A stretch of 64,000 bases of DNA from Rahnella ecdela (lineage in GTDB: Bacteria; Pseudomonadota; Gammaproteobacteria; Enterobacterales; Enterobacteriaceae): assembly GCF_019049625.1 (NCBI RefSeq), contig NZ_JAFMOY010000121.1, positions 62,001 to 126,000 on the forward strand. Direction: 5' to 3'. Positions 19,527 to 29,325 of this stretch are shown here, in pieces. The notes beneath the pieces were generated by a model. It did not search any database. It was given only the letters and a program-made list of their open reading frames with translations, and was not told the origin of the DNA. A program made the position numbers and the translations under genes. Position 1 is the stretch's first letter, and each line of letters opens with the position of its first letter.

Positions 19527-20747
19527 ATGATGATGACGGGACTTTCCGGCAAACATATTGTGCTCGGTATCAGCGGTGGTATCGCGGCCTATAAAGCACC
19601 AGAACTGGTACGTCGCTTACGTGAAAGAGGCGCTGAAGTCCGCGTCGTCATGACAGAAGCGGCGAAATCCTTTGTGACTCCGCTGAGCCTGCAGGCTGTT
19701 TCTGGTTATCCGGTTTCTGATGACCTGCTCGATCCGGCAGCTGAAGCGGCAATGGGTCATATCGAGTTAGGCAAATGGGCAGATTTAGTGATTATCGCCC
19801 CCGCTACAGCGGATTTGCTGGCCCGTATGAATGCCGGTATGGCGAATGACCTGCTGACGACGGTGTGTCTGGCGACAGCTGCGCCAGTCGCTGTGCTCCC
19901 GGCAATGAACCAGCAAATGTATCGCGCGACCGTCACGCAGGAGAATCTGCAAAGCCTGGCGGCGCGGGGCACGTTGTTATGGGGCCCGGACAGCGGCAGT
20001 CAGGCTTGTGGTGATGTCGGACCAGGTCGCATGCTCGATCCCCTGGTGATTGTTGATATGGCGAATGCGCATTTCTCTTCGCGCAACGATCTGGCGCATC
20101 TGAACATTATGGTGACCGCAGGTCCGACACGTGAGCCACTGGATCCGGTCCGTTTTATCAGTAATCACAGTTCAGGAAAAATGGGTTTCGCGATTGCTAA
20201 AGCCGCCGCAGAACGTGGTGCGCAGGTTACGCTGATCGCGGGACCTGTTATGCAGCAGACACCCGTAAATGTCCGTCGTGTTGATGTGGAAAGTGCCCTG
20301 GAAATGCAAAAAGCAGTGCAGCTTTCTGTTGGTTCTCAGCATATTTTTATTTCCTGCGCTGCCGTGGCAGATTACCGCGCAGAAACTATTGCTGATGAGA
20401 AAATCAAAAAGCAAGGCGATGAAATCACTGTAAAAATGGTGAAAAACCCCGACATTGTCGCGGGCGTTGCTGCCATGAAAGAGAACCGGCCATACGTCGT
20501 GGGGTTTGCCGCTGAAACCCAGAATGTGGAAGAATACGCGCGGCAAAAAAGGATCCGTAAGAATCTGGATCTGATTTGCGCCAACGATGTTTCACTTGCC
20601 GGGCAAGGTTTCAACAGCGATTCCAATGCCCTGCATCTTTTTTGGCCGGATGGGGATAAAATCTTACCGCTCAGCGATAAGTCCCTGCTTGGTCAACGTT
20701 TATTAGAAGAGATTGTCAGCCGTTATGATGAAAAAAATCGACATTAA
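19527..20747 (+). CDS. coaBC: Bifunctional phosphopantothenoylcysteine decarboxylase / phosphopantothenate-cysteine ligase
   Basis: Carries two CoA steps: CTP-dependent joining of cysteine to phosphopantothenate (C-terminal CoaB) and FMN-dependent decarboxylation (N-terminal CoaC). The start at 19527 gives 406 residues, as in E. coli; ATGs at 19530 and 19533 are also possible, and an upstream frame from 19476 lacks similarity. The flavoprotein region starts [16 protein letters not shown], with PAMNQQMY near 150. CoaB shows [20 protein letters not shown] near 200 and KIKKQG near 290. The end overlaps dut by 23 bases. Confidence 0.95.
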   Translation: MMMTGLSGKHIVLGISGGIAAYKAPELVRRLRERGAEVRVVMTEAAKSFVTPLSLQAVSGYPVSDDLLDPAAEAAMGHIELGKWADLVIIAPATADLLARMNAGMANDLLTTVCLATAAPVAVLPAMNQQMYRATVTQENLQSLAARGTLLWGPDSGSQACGDVGPGRMLDPLVIVDMANAHFSSRNDLAHLNIMVTAGPTREPLDPVRFISNHSSGKMGFAIAKAAAERGAQVTLIAGPVMQQTPVNVRRVDVESALEMQKAVQLSVGSQHIFISCAAVADYRAETIADEKIKKQGDEITVKMVKNPDIVAGVAAMKENRPYVVGFAAETQNVEEYARQKRIRKNLDLICANDVSLAGQGFNSDSNALHLFWPDGDKILPLSDKSLLGQRLLEEIVSRYDEKNRH

Positions 20748-21183
20748 AATTCTCGACCCGCGCATCGGTTCGACTTTCCCTCTACCGGCTTACGCGACAC
20801 CAGGGTCCGCAGGTCTGGATTTACGTGCTTGTCTGGACGCGTCAGTAGAGCTGAAACCAGGTGAAACCACGCTGCTGCCAACTGGCCTGGCTATCCATAT
20901 CGGTGATGCTAATCTGGCGGCGGTGATTTTGCCACGCTCCGGTCTGGGCCATAAACACGGCGTCGTGCTGGGCAATCTGGTTGGTCTTATCGACTCTGAT
21001 TATCAGGGCCAGCTGATGGTGTCGGTATGGAACCGCGGCCAGACCACATTTATTATTGAACCGGGCGAGCGCATTGCACAGATGGTATTTGTGCCTGTTG
21101 TTCAGGCAGAATTCAATCTGGTGGAAGATTTTGACGCCAGTGAACGCGGCGCAGGTGGTTTTGGCCATTCTGGTCGCCAATAA
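20725..21183 (+). CDS. dut: Deoxyuridine triphosphatase (dUTPase)
   Basis: Hydrolyses dUTP to dUMP, keeping uracil out of DNA and feeding dTMP synthesis; a homotrimer. The start at 20725 ([15 protein letters not shown]) gives 152 residues, as in E. coli. All five family motifs are present: [49 protein letters not shown] and the C-terminal [10 protein letters not shown]. The start lies inside the end of coaBC, so the two are translationally coupled. Confidence 0.97.
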   Translation: MMKKIDIKILDPRIGSTFPLPAYATPGSAGLDLRACLDASVELKPGETTLLPTGLAIHIGDANLAAVILPRSGLGHKHGVVLGNLVGLIDSDYQGQLMVSVWNRGQTTFIIEPGERIAQMVFVPVVQAEFNLVEDFDASERGAGGFGHSGRQ

Positions 21184-21354
21184 GAACCTGTTCAGCACCG
21201 CAGATTTTGACGCGATATTGAACAGATCCTTATCACTATCAGACCGTAACAACGCGAAGGGAACTAAATAAGCCGCAGGATCACAGTGATTCATGCGGCA
21301 GTTGTGCGGTTTCTCCATGGTTTTAGCCGTTTTTTAGCAAGGGTCTATTCAGAC

Positions 21355-21951
21355 ATGGCAGAGAAAGAAACGACAAAAAGGAACAGGCGCGAAGAGATTT
21401 TGCAGGCGTTAGCGCAAATGCTTCAGTCCAGCGATGGCAGTCAGCGGATCACGACTGCGAAACTCGCCGCCAGTGTAGGTGTTTCAGAAGCAGCTCTTTA
21501 CCGTCATTTTCCCAGTAAAACGCGGATGTTTGACAGCTTAATCGAGTTTATCGAAGACAGTCTGATCACCCGTATCAATCTCATCCTGCAGGATGAAAAA
21601 GATACCTTAAACAGAATTCGACTGATTTTGCTGCTGATTTTGGGCTTTGCCGAACGTAATCCGGGGCTGACCCGCATCATGACCGGTCATGCACTGATGT
21701 TTGAACAAGATCGCCTGCAAGGGCGCATCAACCAGCTGTTTGAGCGAATTGAAGCGCAATTGCGTCAGGTTTTGCGGGAAAAGAAAATGCGTGAAGGCAG
21801 TGGATTCATCAGCGATGAAACCCTGCTCGCCAGCCAGTTACTGGGCTTTTGCGAAGGAATGTTATCGCGCTTTGTACGCTCTGAATTTAAGTACAAACCG
21901 ACTCAGGACTTCGATACCCGCTGGCCGCTTATCTCAGCTCAGTTGCAGTAA
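21355..21951 (+). CDS. slmA: Nucleoid occlusion factor SlmA
   Basis: A TetR-fold DNA-binding protein that blocks FtsZ ring formation over the nucleoid. The start at 21355 ([16 protein letters not shown]) gives 198 residues, identical to E. coli; the frame upstream to 21286 is non-conserved. The helix-turn-helix is [20 protein letters not shown] at about residues 35-55. The dut-slmA-pyrE neighbourhood is conserved, but here two membrane-protein genes sit between slmA and pyrE. A terminator follows directly. Confidence 0.96.
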   Translation: MAEKETTKRNRREEILQALAQMLQSSDGSQRITTAKLAASVGVSEAALYRHFPSKTRMFDSLIEFIEDSLITRINLILQDEKDTLNRIRLILLLILGFAERNPGLTRIMTGHALMFEQDRLQGRINQLFERIEAQLRQVLREKKMREGSGFISDETLLASQLLGFCEGMLSRFVRSEFKYKPTQDFDTRWPLISAQLQ

Positions 21952-21983
21952 GCGCGGGAAGCAGGGACAAACGTCAGAAATCA

Positions 21984-22005
21984 AAAAGGGCCGAAAGGCC
22001 CTTTT
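21984..22005. terminator. Terminator between slmA and the GDYxxLxY gene
   Basis: Nine-bp stem AAAAGGGCC / GGCCCTTTT with a GAAA loop, followed by GTTTTTCCC on the plus strand. It serves slmA, and by symmetry may serve the convergent gene. Confidence 0.8.
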
Positions 22006-22015
22006 GTTTTTCCCG

Positions 22016-22552
22016 CTACGGCTGAATCATTTTTCCATTTTCATCCAGCATCGCAGTCAGTAACGCCGTACCGTCTTCCCCGACCCTGAATGCACCATAA
22101 CGCGCGCTGGCGAAACGCTCACCGTGACCTTCCTGGAAAAAGTAAGCATCCGTTCCCACCGTCAGTATTCCCGAATTCATATGATAGTTAACCCGCAACT
22201 CATCAGGTTTCAGCGGTTCACCTCTATCAAACTGCGCCTGAGTCACCTGCCGTTGCTCATTAACTGCCACAATAATTTTGCCACTGACGGGTAAACAAGT
22301 TACCTGCGGTTCAGAATCGCAAACCTGACGTTGCTGGTATAACTCCTGCTGCAAAGAGCGGGTAATGGCGTAACTTAGAGCCATGTAATCGCCCTGCATC
22401 AGGGAGCGCGGGTCCACTGGCGCAAGCTGCAATATCATCACAGCACCCTGTTTCAGCACCTGCTCTTTTTGCCAGATCCCGGCATTCACTGCGATCAGCG
22501 CCACCAGTATTACTAATCCTGCCAGCCATTTTCTCAAATTACTGGTTTGCAT
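22016..22552 (-). CDS. GDYxxLxY domain protein (membrane-anchored, function unknown)
   Basis: A 178-residue protein with one N-terminal hydrophobic segment (WLAGLVILVALIAVNAGIW, about residues 9-27), then an extracytoplasmic domain with the signature GDYMALSY near residue 55 that names the family. Such proteins usually sit next to DUF2157/DUF4401 membrane proteins, as here: the start overlaps the end of the upstream partner by 14 bases, so the two are translationally coupled. No biochemical role is established to my knowledge. The pair is not found at this position in E. coli K-12. Confidence 0.82.
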   Translation of the reverse strand: MQTSNLRKWLAGLVILVALIAVNAGIWQKEQVLKQGAVMILQLAPVDPRSLMQGDYMALSYAITRSLQQELYQQRQVCDSEPQVTCLPVSGKIIVAVNEQRQVTQAQFDRGEPLKPDELRVNYHMNSGILTVGTDAYFFQEGHGERFASARYGAFRVGEDGTALLTAMLDENGKMIQP

Positions 22553-24746
22553 AAGTTTCCTCCTTATGCACCGGTATCAGTTTTTTGGCCGCAAACGCCA
22601 GCGCCAGCAGCACCACGCCTGTGACAAACAGTAAAAGGGATTTCTGCAACAAGCTGACGCCGAGGAAGTAATACCAGTCAATAACATACAGCGCGAGGAA
22701 ACAGCCGCTGGCAGCCAAAATCCCCTGACTTCCCTGATAACGCGCCATCAGTAACAACCACAGGCCCAGGCCGATTCCCGGCGCATAAAAGGCTGCGATA
22801 CCACACAAGATTGCCGCCACCAGAAGCAACGGGGATGAAGGCGTCTTTTTCACTACAGCCTGATACAAACATCCGAGTATTAAACCTGCGGCAATACCTG
22901 CGCCGGTTCCCAGCGAAAGAGTGAAATACCCTGCTGGACGCCAGAAAAAATCGAAGAGAAGCGAGGAATTAATAGCGGAAAAACACTGCAATATCAGGCC
23001 GGAAGGAATACCCCAGAGGAGAGGGAAAACTGCCTCAGCGCCTGTTGTGGCTTTTAAGTTAATTTGCTCCCTGAAAATCCACAGCCAGAAAATCACGATG
23101 GCAGCAATCAGCGCTGAAACTGCCCAAAAACGGGCGACCAACGGTAAATACATTCCGGCCAGCAAATTGCCGGAGAGGATCAGTAAAAATGTCAGCGCGG
23201 TTATCGCCATAAAGCGGAAAGTACGATCTGCCATTGCCAGCGCCATCACCGCAAGAACCGGCAATGAACAGAGTGAACCCACCAGAAAAGACTTTTCCCA
23301 GTCAGGCTCAAAGAGCAGAAAGAAACCAAAACAGAGGCCACAGGTTGCGGCTATCGCCCATGCCAGCCCGATATGATGCTTACTCACGCCCTGCACGCGC
23401 AAAAGTCCGCCCGCGACAAAGGCAAGTAGCAGCGAAGGAATAATCACCGTGGCAGCATTGGGATCGTTAAGCAGGCCGACAACATATAGCACCAGTATCA
23501 ACAGGAGCAGAATGATCATCGCCGCCACCCAGCCACCAATACCCAGCGTCAGCCGCAGATACCAGGGGAGATGGGAGGAATGATCATATTGCTGAATCTC
23601 TTCAATTTGCGTCTGATTAAGCAAATCATGCTGGTGCAATTGTTCCGTCAGCAATGCCACTTCCGTGGCGGTAACCTCGACCGGCTGACTCTCATAGAGT
23701 TTGCGCCGCAAGTAGAGCATCAGGGCGCCACATCCCGCCAGCCATAAAGCCATCAGGCAGCCAAGCATAAACAGGCCGCCCACATCGTAAGAACTGTCGA
23801 ACATCTGCATGATCAATACGCACCCGATGGCGGCTAAACTGGCGGCCCCCAGTGTCAGCATGCAAAGATCAGGATGACGATAGCGGTAGAAGAAGTAGCC
23901 CGCCAGCAAAACGAACAGCCACAAAGCCGCCACAAAGTGATGATGGGGACCGTAACCCCACCCGGATATATTTCCTGCCACGATGGACGTCAACATCAGC
24001 AGCAGAAAACCCGCCATCACGCGGGAGAACCAGCGACTGGCGAGCCAGGAATGAGGGTTGTGTTTAATGGCCCGCAGGGCAAGCACTTCACGCGTGACCA
24101 GGCACAACACCTGCATAATCAGGTAACTGTAGAGCGCGGTTGTGGGAAAATAGTCGAGGCCGTCGAATGCCGCGCTGTCCATCAGGGACATAGATACCGT
24201 GGCGTAATAGAGCTGAAACGTAAGATTGGCCAGCAACCACGAGCAGAACCACAAACTGTTCTGTCGGGCGATGAGGGCTAAAGGCAGGAAAACGAACAAC
24301 CAGGCTCTGAACAATTCCCAACTGTCAGCGCCCGTCTGATAAATCTGGCCATAGAGGGCAAACAGCGCGCCAAAACTGAGACCGGCGGCCAGTAAGGCAC
24401 TGCGCGCAAGTCCGTCATACCAGCGCCACCAGACGACAACGGCAAGCACAACCACCAGCAACTCTGCCAGCGCAAACTTTGCCATCTTCGGCATATCCGC
24501 CCAGTTCCAGGCGACAAAAAAAATGGCACCCGCGACCAGTGACAACAAACCCAGCAGCGAGAGTAAAGGAACAAGAAATTTTCGCCATTGCGGATAACCA
24601 GGCCGGACACCACAATAATCATAAATACGCTGACATTCAGCCGGTGTCAGGCTTCTGCCTTTAACCAGCTGCTCCGTCTGGCGACAGAGAAACTCTGCCG
24701 CCCGGGAAGGCATCCATTCTTTACTGTCCGCTTCAATTTCTGTCAT
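22539..24746 (-). CDS. DUF2157/DUF4401 multi-pass membrane protein
   Basis: A 735-residue protein. The N-terminal 55 residues are soluble (LTPAECQRIYDYCGVRPGYP), followed by about 20 hydrophobic segments in two groups: residues about 58-350 (DUF2157-like) and about 400-720 (DUF4401-like). A soluble linker between them carries a leucine/glutamine-rich helix (LLTEQLHQHDLLNQTQIEEI). It is the first gene of a two-gene unit with the GDYxxLxY protein and lies 32 bases after the pyrE stop on the same strand, so it could be read through from rph-pyrE. The function is unknown; the DUF assignment rests on pattern and neighbour. Confidence 0.8.
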   Translation of the reverse strand: MTEIEADSKEWMPSRAAEFLCRQTEQLVKGRSLTPAECQRIYDYCGVRPGYPQWRKFLVPLLSLLGLLSLVAGAIFFVAWNWADMPKMAKFALAELLVVVLAVVVWWRWYDGLARSALLAAGLSFGALFALYGQIYQTGADSWELFRAWLFVFLPLALIARQNSLWFCSWLLANLTFQLYYATVSMSLMDSAAFDGLDYFPTTALYSYLIMQVLCLVTREVLALRAIKHNPHSWLASRWFSRVMAGFLLLMLTSIVAGNISGWGYGPHHHFVAALWLFVLLAGYFFYRYRHPDLCMLTLGAASLAAIGCVLIMQMFDSSYDVGGLFMLGCLMALWLAGCGALMLYLRRKLYESQPVEVTATEVALLTEQLHQHDLLNQTQIEEIQQYDHSSHLPWYLRLTLGIGGWVAAMIILLLLILVLYVVGLLNDPNAATVIIPSLLLAFVAGGLLRVQGVSKHHIGLAWAIAATCGLCFGFFLLFEPDWEKSFLVGSLCSLPVLAVMALAMADRTFRFMAITALTFLLILSGNLLAGMYLPLVARFWAVSALIAAIVIFWLWIFREQINLKATTGAEAVFPLLWGIPSGLILQCFSAINSSLLFDFFWRPAGYFTLSLGTGAGIAAGLILGCLYQAVVKKTPSSPLLLVAAILCGIAAFYAPGIGLGLWLLLMARYQGSQGILAASGCFLALYVIDWYYFLGVSLLQKSLLLFVTGVVLLALAFAAKKLIPVHKEETYANQ

Positions 24747-24778
24747 GACATCCCTGCCTTTTGAACTGTTACCCGATA

Positions 24779-25420
24779 TTAAACGCCATACTCCTGCCGG
24801 TAAGCCCGCACAGCAGCCAGATGGTCAGCCATTTCAGCTTTCTCTTCCAGATACTCAATCAGGTCAGCCAGCGTAATGATAGAAATCACTTTGCAATGAT
24901 AGTCGCGCTCAACTTCCTGAATGGCGGAGATATCAGCACGTCCGCGTTCCTGACGATCCAGAGAAATCAGTACGCCTGCCAGTGTGGCTTTATTGGCACT
25001 GATAATTTCCATCGACTCACGGATGGCGGTACCGGCGGTTATCACATCATCCACCAGCATGATGCGCCCCTGCAACGGACTGCCGACCAGCAAACCGCCT
25101 TCGCCGTGGTCTTTGGCTTCTTTGCGGTTAAAGCAGTATGGCACATCGCGCTCATGGTGCTCGGCCAGCGCAACCGCAGTGGTCGTCGCGATCGGAATAC
25201 CTTTGTAAGCCGGACCAAACACTAAATCGAAATCAATTTTGGAATCCACCAATGCTTCGGCATAAAAACGTCCCAGTAACGCCAGGTCACGGCCAGTATT
25301 AAACAAACCGGCATTGAAGAAGTAAGGACTGATGCGCCCGGACTTCAGGGTAAATTCGCCGAATTTCAAAACCTGTTTGTTCAGTGCGAACTCAATAAAC
25401 TGGCGCTGATAGGCTTTCAT
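24779..25420 (-). CDS. pyrE: Orotate phosphoribosyltransferase
   Basis: Forms OMP from orotate and PRPP in pyrimidine synthesis. The start at 25420 ([16 protein letters not shown]) has GAGGAG a few bases upstream and gives 213 residues, as in E. coli; the frame to 25471 would run through the attenuator and is rejected. The PRPP-binding loop is [17 protein letters not shown] near residue 120. It lies downstream of rph, with the UTP-sensing attenuator between them. Confidence 0.97.
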   Translation of the reverse strand: MKAYQRQFIEFALNKQVLKFGEFTLKSGRISPYFFNAGLFNTGRDLALLGRFYAEALVDSKIDFDLVFGPAYKGIPIATTTAVALAEHHERDVPYCFNRKEAKDHGEGGLLVGSPLQGRIMLVDDVITAGTAIRESMEIISANKATLAGVLISLDRQERGRADISAIQEVERDYHCKVISIITLADLIEYLEEKAEMADHLAAVRAYRQEYGV

Positions 25421-25471
25421 TGATGGTCTCCTCGATAATGTCTTATTTCTTATTGTCAGCCCGCAGGCCAT

Positions 25472-25496
25472 AAAAAAGGCGACTTCTCAGTCGCCT
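25472..25496 (-). terminator. pyrE attenuator in the rph-pyrE leader
   Basis: In the minus-strand transcript the rph stop codon is followed at once by a U-run, then the hairpin AGGCGACT-GAGA-AGTCGCCT and six U. This is the arrangement known in E. coli, where low UTP makes RNA polymerase pause so the ribosome finishing rph prevents the hairpin and pyrE is expressed. The layout is seen directly; the mechanism is carried over from E. coli. Confidence 0.85.
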
Positions 25497-25503
25497 AAAA
25501 AAA

Positions 25504-26220
25504 TTATTCCGCCAGCGCCGCTTTCTGCGCCTGGAAGATAGTGTCGATGCCCCCTCTGGCGAGGGCCAGTAAACCGAGCAACTCCTCATGACTAAACGGC
25601 TCGCCTTCTGCGGTGCCCTGCACCTCAATCATGCGGCCATCTTCCATCATCACGACGTTCATATCCGTTTCAGCTGCCGAATCTTCGACATACTCAAGGT
25701 CGCACAGCGCTTCGCCTTTGACAATCCCGACAGAAACTGCTGCAACCATGCCTTTCATCGGGTTCGCTTTCAGTTTACCCGCAGCCACCAGCGCATTCAG
25801 CGCATCGGCGAGCGCCACACAAGCACCGGAAATAGATGCAGTGCGCGTGCCGCCGTCTGCCTGCAACACATCGCAGTCGAGGGTAATGGTGAACTCACCG
25901 AGTTTTTTCAGATCCACCGCAGCACGCAGGGAACGGGCAATCAGACGCTGAATTTCCAGCGTACGGCCACCTTGCTTACCTTTTGCGGCTTCACGCGCAT
26001 TACGCGTGTGAGTTGAACGCGGCAACATGCCGTACTCTGCGGTGATCCAACCTTGTCCCTGACCTTTCAGAAAACGCGGAACACCTTCCTCCACCGTGGC
26101 GGTACACAGCACTTTGGTATCACCAAACTCCACCAGCACGGAACCTTCAGCGTGTTTAGTGTAATGGCGGGTCAGTGTTACGGGGCGCACTTGTTGTGCA
26201 TTTCGGCCTGCTGGACGCAT
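25504..26220 (-). CDS. rph: Ribonuclease PH (intact)
   Basis: A phosphorolytic 3'-5' exoribonuclease that trims tRNA 3' ends. It has 238 residues and a full-length frame ending [24 protein letters not shown]-like; E. coli K-12 by contrast carries a frameshift that lowers pyrE expression. Motifs include [20 protein letters not shown] at the start, [20 protein letters not shown] (substrate site, about residues 66-85) and [18 protein letters not shown]. It diverges from yicC. Confidence 0.96.
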   Translation of the reverse strand: MRPAGRNAQQVRPVTLTRHYTKHAEGSVLVEFGDTKVLCTATVEEGVPRFLKGQGQGWITAEYGMLPRSTHTRNAREAAKGKQGGRTLEIQRLIARSLRAAVDLKKLGEFTITLDCDVLQADGGTRTASISGACVALADALNALVAAGKLKANPMKGMVAAVSVGIVKGEALCDLEYVEDSAAETDMNVVMMEDGRMIEVQGTAEGEPFSHEELLGLLALARGGIDTIFQAQKAALAE

Positions 26221-26346
26221 GGATAGTTCTCCGGGTCGCGAATCATGTTTGGCTGCGCATTATACGGACTTCGCGAGGTAATGCCTATCATGACCCGCCC
26301 GCCGAGGCTATAATCGCTGCATCTTTATATTAACAGGTACGCATAC

Positions 26347-27210
26347 ATGATCAGAAGTATGACCGCTTATGCCCGACGCGAAATTAAGGGTGACTGGGGC
26401 AGCGCAGCGTGGGAACTCCGCTCGGTAAACCAACGTTATCTCGAAACTTACATCCGTCTGCCCGAGCAATTCCGCAGCCTGGAGCCGGTTGTCCGCGAGC
26501 GCATTCGTGCCCGTCTGACCCGCGGTAAAGTCGAATGTAATCTGCGTTTTGATCTCGATCCCGGCGCACAAAGCACATTGCAGCTTAATGAAAAACTGGC
26601 CAAGCAGCTGGTTGAAGCAGCTCAATGGGTAAAAATGCAAAGTGACGAAGGCGAAATCAATCCGCTGGAAGTGCTGCGCTGGCCGGGCGTAATGCTGGCC
26701 GAAGAACAGGATCTGGATACTATCAGCAACGAATTGCTGCTGGCGCTGGAAACAGCACTGGACGATTTCATAAGCGCCCGCGAAAGCGAAGGTGCGGCAC
26801 TGAAAACGATGATCGAACAACGCCTCGATGGTGTCAGCGCAGAAGTCATTAAAGTGCGCGCCCAGATGCCAAACATTCTGCAATGGCAGCGTGAGCGTCT
26901 GGTCAGCAAGCTGGAAGATGCGCAGGTACAGCTGGAAAATCCCCGTCTGGAGCAGGAACTGGTTCTGATGGCGCAACGTGTTGATGTTGCAGAAGAGCTG
27001 GATCGTCTGGAAGCGCACGTCAAAGAAACGCACAAAATCATGAAGAAAGAAGAAGCCGTGGGCCGTCGTCTTGATTTCATGATGCAGGAATTTAACCGCG
27101 AGTCGAACACGCTGGCGTCTAAATCCATCAACGCCGATGTCACAACTTCCGCCATCGAGCTGAAAGTGTTGATCGAGCAAATGCGAGAGCAGATTCAGAA
27201 TATCGAATAA
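26347..27210 (+). CDS. yicC: YicC family endoribonuclease
   Basis: A 287-residue protein of the YicC/YloC family, with an N-terminal YicC-like domain (MIRSMTAYARREIKGDWGSA; SVNQRYLETYIRLPEQFR) and a C-terminal DUF1732 domain (RLDFMMQEFNRESNTLASKS near residue 240). E. coli YicC has been described as an RNase or RNA-decay factor acting on small RNAs with PNPase. Divergent from rph, and followed by a terminator. Confidence 0.94.
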   Translation: MIRSMTAYARREIKGDWGSAAWELRSVNQRYLETYIRLPEQFRSLEPVVRERIRARLTRGKVECNLRFDLDPGAQSTLQLNEKLAKQLVEAAQWVKMQSDEGEINPLEVLRWPGVMLAEEQDLDTISNELLLALETALDDFISARESEGAALKTMIEQRLDGVSAEVIKVRAQMPNILQWQRERLVSKLEDAQVQLENPRLEQELVLMAQRVDVAEELDRLEAHVKETHKIMKKEEAVGRRLDFMMQEFNRESNTLASKSINADVTTSAIELKVLIEQMREQIQNIE

Positions 27211-27230
27211 CTTTCCTGCCCCGCATAATA

Positions 27231-27267
27231 AAAACGCCTCAGGTCATCACAACCTGAGGCGTTTTTT
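27231..27267. terminator. Bidirectional terminator between yicC and the ketosynthase gene
   Basis: A 14-bp stem AAAACGCCTCAGGT / ACCTGAGGCGTTTT type with a short loop; T- and A-runs flank it on both strands, serving two convergent genes. Confidence 0.88.
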
Positions 27268-27288
27268 ATGCATTAACGGAGAAGGAAA

Positions 27289-28563
27289 TTAGTTTTCCCA
27301 GCGTTTCAGCAATACGCAGGCGTTAACACCACCGAAACCGAAGCCGTTTGACAGCGCATACGTAATATCGTGTTTCTGTGCAGTGTTCCCGACGATGTTC
27401 AAACCGGCAGCTGCTTCATCTTTGTTTTCCAGATTCAGCGTCGGAGGAACAATCTGGTCGCGTACGGCCAGAATGGTGAAGATGGTTTCCAGACCGCCAG
27501 CCGCGCCCAGTAAATGTCCGGTCGCAGATTTAGTAGACGTCACCGCCAGCTTACCGTCGGTACCGAACAGGGTTTTAATCGCATTGATTTCACCCAGATC
27601 ACCCACCGGCGTAGACGTTGCGTGAGCATTCAGGTGCTGAACTTCTGAAGGTTGGATCCTTGCCTGACGCAGAGCAATTTTCATTGCACGGCCAGCACCG
27701 TTGCCGTCTTCCGCACCCGAAGTCATGTGGTAAGCATCTCCGCTGGTGCCGTAACCGACAATCTCAGCCAGAATTTTGGCGCCACGAGCTTTCGCGTGTT
27801 CCAGTTCTTCGATTACCAACATGCCCGCACCTTCGCCCATGACGAAGCCATCACGTGCACTGTCGAACGGCCGGGATGCCTTTTCCGGATGATCTTCGTG
27901 ACCGGTGGACATCGCTTTCGCCGCGGCAAAACCACCCAAACTAACAGTATCGATGGCCGCTTCTGCGCCGCCACAAAGTGCAACATCGGCTTCGTCATTA
28001 CGAATCAGACGCACCGCATCACCAATCGCCTGAACACCCGCCGCGCAAGCCGTTACCGGCGCGCCAATCGGGCCTTTAAACTGATGCTTAATGGAAACCT
28101 GACCTGACGCCAGATTCACCAGGAATGAAGGAATAGTGAAAGGAGAAAGACGCTTAGCACCACGGCTGTCATTGGTACGCACAGCATGAGCTATCGCCGG
28201 GAAACCACCAATACCAGAACCGATGACAGTTGCAGTACGTTCCTGTTGTTCCTGAGTTTCTGCTTTCCAGCCCGCATCAGCAACGGCCATATCAGCAGCT
28301 GCCATTGCGAAAAGAATGAAACGGTCCATTTTTTTCTGGTCTTTCGGTACCACGAACTGGTCCGGATCGAATCCTGATTCAGGATCCTGTTCTTTGGTTT
28401 GTACCTGACCACCAATTTTCACGGTCAGGGTTTCAACAATCTCTTCCGGTAAAACACGGATACCAGACTGACCGGCCAGCAGGCGCTTCCAGATCGTTTC
28501 GATATCACAGCCCAGAGGACTCACAGCCCCCATGCCGGTTATAACTACTCGACGATGAGTCAT
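27289..28563 (-). CDS. Beta-ketoacyl-ACP synthase II-like enzyme (FabF paralogue)
   Basis: A condensing enzyme of the thiolase fold that extends acyl-ACP with malonyl-ACP. It has 424 residues with the complete KAS triad: C173 in VTACAAGVQAIGDA, H314 in NAHATSTPVGD and H350 in KSATGHLLGAAGG, and the start MTHRRVVITGMGAVSPLG. The nucleophile motif is CAAG rather than the CTSG I recall for E. coli FabF. The gene is alone, outside any fab operon, with no ACP, reductase or malonyl transferase nearby. A TetR regulator lies 141 bases upstream on the same strand. It may be a second FabF for unsaturated or cold-type fatty acids, or serve a special lipid; this is inference. Confidence 0.88.
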   Translation of the reverse strand: MTHRRVVITGMGAVSPLGCDIETIWKRLLAGQSGIRVLPEEIVETLTVKIGGQVQTKEQDPESGFDPDQFVVPKDQKKMDRFILFAMAAADMAVADAGWKAETQEQQERTATVIGSGIGGFPAIAHAVRTNDSRGAKRLSPFTIPSFLVNLASGQVSIKHQFKGPIGAPVTACAAGVQAIGDAVRLIRNDEADVALCGGAEAAIDTVSLGGFAAAKAMSTGHEDHPEKASRPFDSARDGFVMGEGAGMLVIEELEHAKARGAKILAEIVGYGTSGDAYHMTSGAEDGNGAGRAMKIALRQARIQPSEVQHLNAHATSTPVGDLGEINAIKTLFGTDGKLAVTSTKSATGHLLGAAGGLETIFTILAVRDQIVPPTLNLENKDEAAAGLNIVGNTAQKHDITYALSNGFGFGGVNACVLLKRWEN

Positions 28564-28663
28564 AAAACATTCCTCTCTCTGTTTAGGACGTAAGTTTCTG
28601 CGGGTGCTTTTATGAACCGGCCAGAAACGGGTTTCTGAAAATAAGGCTGACAGTATGTGACGA

Positions 28664-28675
28664 ATTACGATTTTG
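28664..28675. promoter_or_regulatory. Operator-like element upstream of the ketosynthase gene
   Basis: The 140-base gap upstream of the ketosynthase gene contains ACGATTTT at 28668-28675 next to TTACG, a half-site shared with the inverted repeat upstream of the TetR gene at 29373-29390. It is weak on its own. Confidence 0.3.
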
Positions 28676-28704
28676 TAAACCCGTAACCAAAAATTTCATT
28701 ATGA

Positions 28705-29325
28705 CTATTTTGCCAGACTACGCAAAACCAGACTGGTGATCGCCTGAACGCGTTCTTCCAGCTGTTCCGGCGTTTTTTGCTCCAGCAACAACGGATGGGA
28801 GAACGGCGTAGTTACGCTGGTGATCGCCATGCAAACCTCATCCAGTGGCGTTTTACGCTCAAACTCACCGGATTCGCGCCCGTCGTTGACCACTTTCTCA
28901 ACAATGCTGTACATCATAGCCCGGTGATTCAGAGTCGATTTCCACTGCTGAGCTGAAGCTGTGGCGGCCAGGTCATGTAATTTTCTGTCCTGGAAGAAGA
29001 GATCCAGGCTACGGGTCAGTAATGTTTTAAAAATAGATCGCAGACGCAGAGTCGCACTTTGGTCACTTTGTGCAATCAGCATCAGAGCTTCATCTATCTG
29101 CCCGACACGTTGCGAGCATATCGCTTCGCCAATAGCCTGTTTAGACTCAAAAAACTTGTAAATATAAGCACTTGAGACACCAATCGATTTCGCCAGATCG
29201 GCTACTGATGTCTTGGCATATCCATAAAGCCGGAAGTGCTCGAATGCCGCATCAATAATCTGTTCACGCCGTTCATGCTCGGCAGGTCCACGCTGTGTTA
29301 ACGCAACCGGAATATCGGGCTTCAT
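28705..29325 (-). CDS. TetR/AcrR family transcriptional regulator
   Basis: A 206-residue one-component repressor. The N-terminal helix-turn-helix is TSVADLAKSIGVSSAYIYKFFES at about residues 39-61; the C-terminal ligand-binding half (MYSIVEKVVNDGRESGEFE) resembles the YbiH/CmlR-like group. It is located directly upstream of the ketosynthase gene on the same strand, so control of that gene, of itself, or of both is likely. An inverted repeat 48 bases upstream of its start is a candidate operator. The ligand is unknown. Confidence 0.88.
   Translation of the reverse strand: MKPDIPVALTQRGPAEHERREQIIDAAFEHFRLYGYAKTSVADLAKSIGVSSAYIYKFFESKQAIGEAICSQRVGQIDEALMLIAQSDQSATLRLRSIFKTLLTRSLDLFFQDRKLHDLAATASAQQWKSTLNHRAMMYSIVEKVVNDGRESGEFERKTPLDEVCMAITSVTTPFSHPLLLEQKTPEQLEERVQAITSLVLRSLAK

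Noticed and set aside
26308-27180. 290-codon frame antisense to yicC
   Set aside because: It covers the conserved yicC gene on the other strand and has a cysteine/phenylalanine/glutamine-rich composition typical of a shadow frame.
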